From the NCBI GenBank assembly GCA_020692355.1, contig JAIMKP010000011.1, positions 1 to 64,000 of the forward strand: a stretch of DNA of 64,000 bases. Reading direction: 5' to 3'. The position numbers and the translations under genes were made by a program. This document shows, one piece after another, positions 62,297 to 64,000 of this stretch. The DNA comes from Desulfosporosinus sp. Its GTDB lineage: Bacteria > Bacillota > Desulfitobacteriia > Desulfitobacteriales > Desulfitobacteriaceae. The number at the start of each line of letters is the position of its first letter. Position 1 is the first letter of the stretch. The notes under the pieces were generated by a model, which saw only the letters and a program-made list of their open reading frames with translations, did no database searches and had not been told where the DNA came from.

Positions 62297-62775
62297 GTAC
62301 AGTGATCAATGTGGGTATGGCCGATTACAAAACGGCAAGAACGCCGGACATTCTAATGACCGCTGGTTTGGGTTCCTGCATTGGAATCTGCATCCATGAC
62401 CCAGTGGTCAAAGTCGGGGGTCTGGCGCACATTATGCTGCCAACGGCCAACGGCAATCCCAGTGGGAATTTGTATAAATATGCGGATACAGCCATCAAGA
62501 TGATGTTGAATGAGATTCTCTCTTTGGGTGCGAGCAAAATGCGGCTGAAGGCCAAGATGGCCGGAGGTTCGCAGATGTTTTCCTTTCCCGGTAAGCCGCC
62601 GATTCTCAAAATCGGGGATCGTAATGCCGAGGCAGTGGAACAGGAATTAAAGCGGATAGGGATTCCTTTGATGATTGCCGATGTGGGGGGGAGTTTTGGC
62701 CGCACGATCCATTTCGATGTGAGTACGGGCGAACTGAAAATACGCACGATTCATCACGGCGAAAAGGTGATTTGA
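62293..62775 (+). CDS. cheD: Chemoreceptor glutamine deamidase CheD
   Basis: CheD deamidates receptor glutamines and binds CheC. The 160-residue protein has the catalytic cysteine and histidine in TAGLGSCIGICIHDPVVKVG followed by GLAHIMLP, and MAGGSQMFSFPGKPPILKIG. The start overlaps the cheC stop (ATGA), and the next gene begins after one base. Confidence 0.95.
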   Translation: MSTVINVGMADYKTARTPDILMTAGLGSCIGICIHDPVVKVGGLAHIMLPTANGNPSGNLYKYADTAIKMMLNEILSLGASKMRLKAKMAGGSQMFSFPGKPPILKIGDRNAEAVEQELKRIGIPLMIADVGGSFGRTIHFDVSTGELKIRTIHHGEKVI

Positions 62776-62776
62776 G

Positions 62777-63277
62777 GTGGAGACATTTGACCGTGAGGTG
62801 CTCAAAGTTTGGATTTGGCGTTTGGCCGTTGTGACTGCTCTTTCTGTGGGTGTGTTAAGCTGGCTCGGTGGAGTTCCGCTGCTCATTTTGGTGCTAAGGA
62901 TGGGATTGGCGTTTGCTCTCATGTATGGCTTAAGTGTGGTAGGCCTTGTTTTATTCGAACAGGGCGGAGCGCAGGTAGAGGCAGCGCCGGATGGCGAGCG
63001 AGGAAAAGGAAGCCTGATCGATATCGCGGTGGGAGAGTATGCTACGACTCAATCTGAAGATCGAGCAAACGGGAACGTTTTGGCAGGGCAAGACGCTGAC
63101 GCGGGGTCTGAGGCGAGGTTGAAGGCGGAGAGAGGCCCGGAGGCGTCTCACAAACAGGGGCCGTTGGAAGGCTTGCCTGGTCAGGTACAACCCGGTTTGC
63201 AGAGAGGCCTGCCGGACACCGAGACCCAGGCCGATATGGTTCGACGTATGGGTTGGGGGGATTTAAATGATACATAG
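62777..63277 (+). CDS. Membrane protein of unknown function between cheD and sigma-28
   Basis: The 166-residue protein begins at GTG 62777 with two hydrophobic segments (about 16-32 and 34-60), then a long polar Gly/Glu/Gln-rich tail that is likely cytoplasmic and disordered. The C terminus VRRMGWGDLNDT may be a short conserved tip. It holds the place near sigD where B. subtilis has ylxL/swrB, but sequence gives no real match. It is probably in the che operon. Confidence 0.7.
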   Translation: METFDREVLKVWIWRLAVVTALSVGVLSWLGGVPLLILVLRMGLAFALMYGLSVVGLVLFEQGGAQVEAAPDGERGKGSLIDIAVGEYATTQSEDRANGNVLAGQDADAGSEARLKAERGPEASHKQGPLEGLPGQVQPGLQRGLPDTETQADMVRRMGWGDLNDT

Positions 63278-63300
63278 AACTGGGCCCTTGATGCCAGGAA

Positions 63301-63551
63301 TTCATTCAATCGTGAGACTCCCACTTCTACAAGTGGGAGTGGTACCTCGTACTTTGCTTCGGTGGGGGTAGACTCCTCCGTCGCCGCAAAGTCTTCTTCT
63401 TGGGGTTGGCGGCTTTGGCGAAACCCATCCTCAGCCGTGAGGTCATCCTTTGACAGTTGGCGGCTTCGGCGTTAGTGTCCACAGGACACTAACGTCACTG
63501 GAGGCTTTCGTCACCGAAGTCTCGATGTTCAACTTTAGTTGAACGAGTTCA
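63301..63551 (-). repeat. Palindrome-rich IS605-like element, copy E (longest form, inverted)
   Basis: It is on the minus strand relative to copies A-D. The same ends are present (GTTCAACTAAAGTTGAAC and ACTCCCACTT/AAGTGGGAGT with TCTCACGATTG). Its centre is the longest and has an extra perfect hairpin CGTTAGTGTCC-TGT-GGACACTAACG (63471-63495) and repeated GGCGGC-type arms. It shares CACTGGAGGCTTTCGTCACC with the centre of copy A. It sits just before the sigma-28 gene. Confidence 0.8.
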
Positions 63552-63553
63552 CT

Positions 63554-63581
63554 CGAACCTCGTGCATCGGACCTTGAATCT
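63554..63581 (+). repeat. Heptanucleotide array before the sigma-28 gene
   Basis: Four diverged units are present: CGAACCT, CGTGCAT, CGGACCT and TGAATCT, followed by CGATTTTTAGGGGG, which holds the ribosome site. Confidence 0.65.
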
Positions 63582-63603
63582 CGATTTTTAGGGGGTGGAG
63601 TGT

Positions 63604-64000
63604 TTGACCAGCGGCTCTTTTACAGCAAATCCTTACGAGCAGACGCGTGGGGGATGGAATACGGAGCACATCGAAACGTATTTACCCTTGGTGAAACGGG
63701 TAGCCGGACGACTCTCTATCGCGCTCCCCCCGCATGTGGATGAAGATGATTTGGTTGGCTACGGCGTATTCGGACTAATGGACGCGGTGGAGAAGTTTGA
63801 CCCGGCACGGGGGGTTAAATTTGAAACGTATGCCAGTTTAAGAATTCGAGGGGCGATTCTCGATGGGTTGAGGACGATGGACTGGGTGCCGCATTCAGCT
63901 CGGCAGCGGGTACGCCAGGTCCAGGATGCGTTTACGGCTTTGGAAGGTCGGTTGGGCCGACCTGCGAACGTCGAGGAGGTCGCCGCATTTTTGCAGATGA
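63604..64000 (+). CDS. sigD: Flagellar sigma factor sigma-28 (SigD/FliA), 5' part
   Basis: The frame runs off the window after 132 codons. It begins at TTG 63604 after AGGGGGTGGAG and shows region 2 of sigma-28: YLPLVKRVAGRLSIALPPHV, DLVGYGVFGLMDAVEKFDPA, KFETYASLRIRGAILDGLRT, MDWVPHSARQ, then the start of region 3 (AFTALEGRLGRPANVEEVAA). It directs promoters such as TAAA-N16-GCCGATAA before flgK and is held by FlgM. Copy E of the repeat element lies between it and the che operon. Confidence 0.94.
   Translation, partial: MTSGSFTANPYEQTRGGWNTEHIETYLPLVKRVAGRLSIALPPHVDEDDLVGYGVFGLMDAVEKFDPARGVKFETYASLRIRGAILDGLRTMDWVPHSARQRVRQVQDAFTALEGRLGRPANVEEVAAFLQM

Overview
The window looks like chromosomal DNA of an anaerobic, motile, low-redundancy Gram-positive bacterium of the Clostridia, most like the Desulfitobacterium/Desulfosporosinus (Peptococcaceae sensu lato) group. 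The reasons are a Bacillus/Clostridia-type fla/che gene order, FliY plus CheC/CheD/CheX phosphatases, the FliW-CsrA pair in front of flagellin, strong GGAGG ribosome sites with many GTG/TTG starts, and a flavodiiron protein with a rubredoxin remnant. The genus is an inference only.

Layout. 1-1757: an IS200/IS605 element (tnpA, tnpB and a probable omega-RNA end). 1880-4950: an ABC importer of the nitrate/sulfonate/taurine type and a convergent XRE regulator. 5167-7151: a repeat element, a cyclic-di-GMP-I riboswitch with terminator, an HD-GYP phosphodiesterase and CheX. 7389-9079: two single-domain chromate-type transporters and an Lrp/AsnC regulator. 9374-14769: two small related unknown proteins, then on the minus strand cheR, yaaR, a Tat-exported M28 peptidase and motAB. 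15296-31266: flgM, flgN, two large glycosyltransferases, flgK, flgL, a YviE-like gene, fliW, csrA, fliC, flaG, fliD, fliS and fliT. 31374-35457: dTDP-rhamnose genes rfbB, rfbA, rfbC, a frameshifted membrane-protein gene, and rfbD. 35620-37625: a decayed mazEF pair, half a rubredoxin and fprA. 37676-63277: an Hpt-receiver protein and the main chemotaxis/flagellar operon, in the order cheA, cheW, cheB, flgC, fliE-J, flbD, fliL, fliM, fliY, cheY, fliO-R, flhB, flhA, flhF, flhG, a PilZ brake, cheC, cheD and a small membrane protein. 63604-end: the start of the sigma-28 gene.

How it works together. The window encodes most of a flagellum: MS ring, C ring, export gate and ATPase, junction proteins, filament, cap, chaperones and stator. 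It also holds the sigma-28/FlgM checkpoint, a FliW-CsrA switch with a visible CsrA hairpin in the fliC leader, a CheA/W/Y/B/R/C/D/X pathway, and two cyclic-di-GMP inputs (riboswitch plus HD-GYP, and PilZ). Two glycosyltransferases beside flgK and a dTDP-rhamnose pathway after fliT suggest a glycosylated flagellin. The rod gene flgB, the hook genes flgD/flgE, fliK and motE are not where related operons carry them.

The most striking non-coding content is repeats. Five copies of a palindrome-rich element (120-251 bp) look like non-autonomous IS200/IS605 derivatives. At least ten arrays of 7-bp tandem units, mostly CGAAYMT-like, sit at gene junctions inside the flagellar operon. A REP-like motif with the core GAACCGTCCCC recurs at six places.
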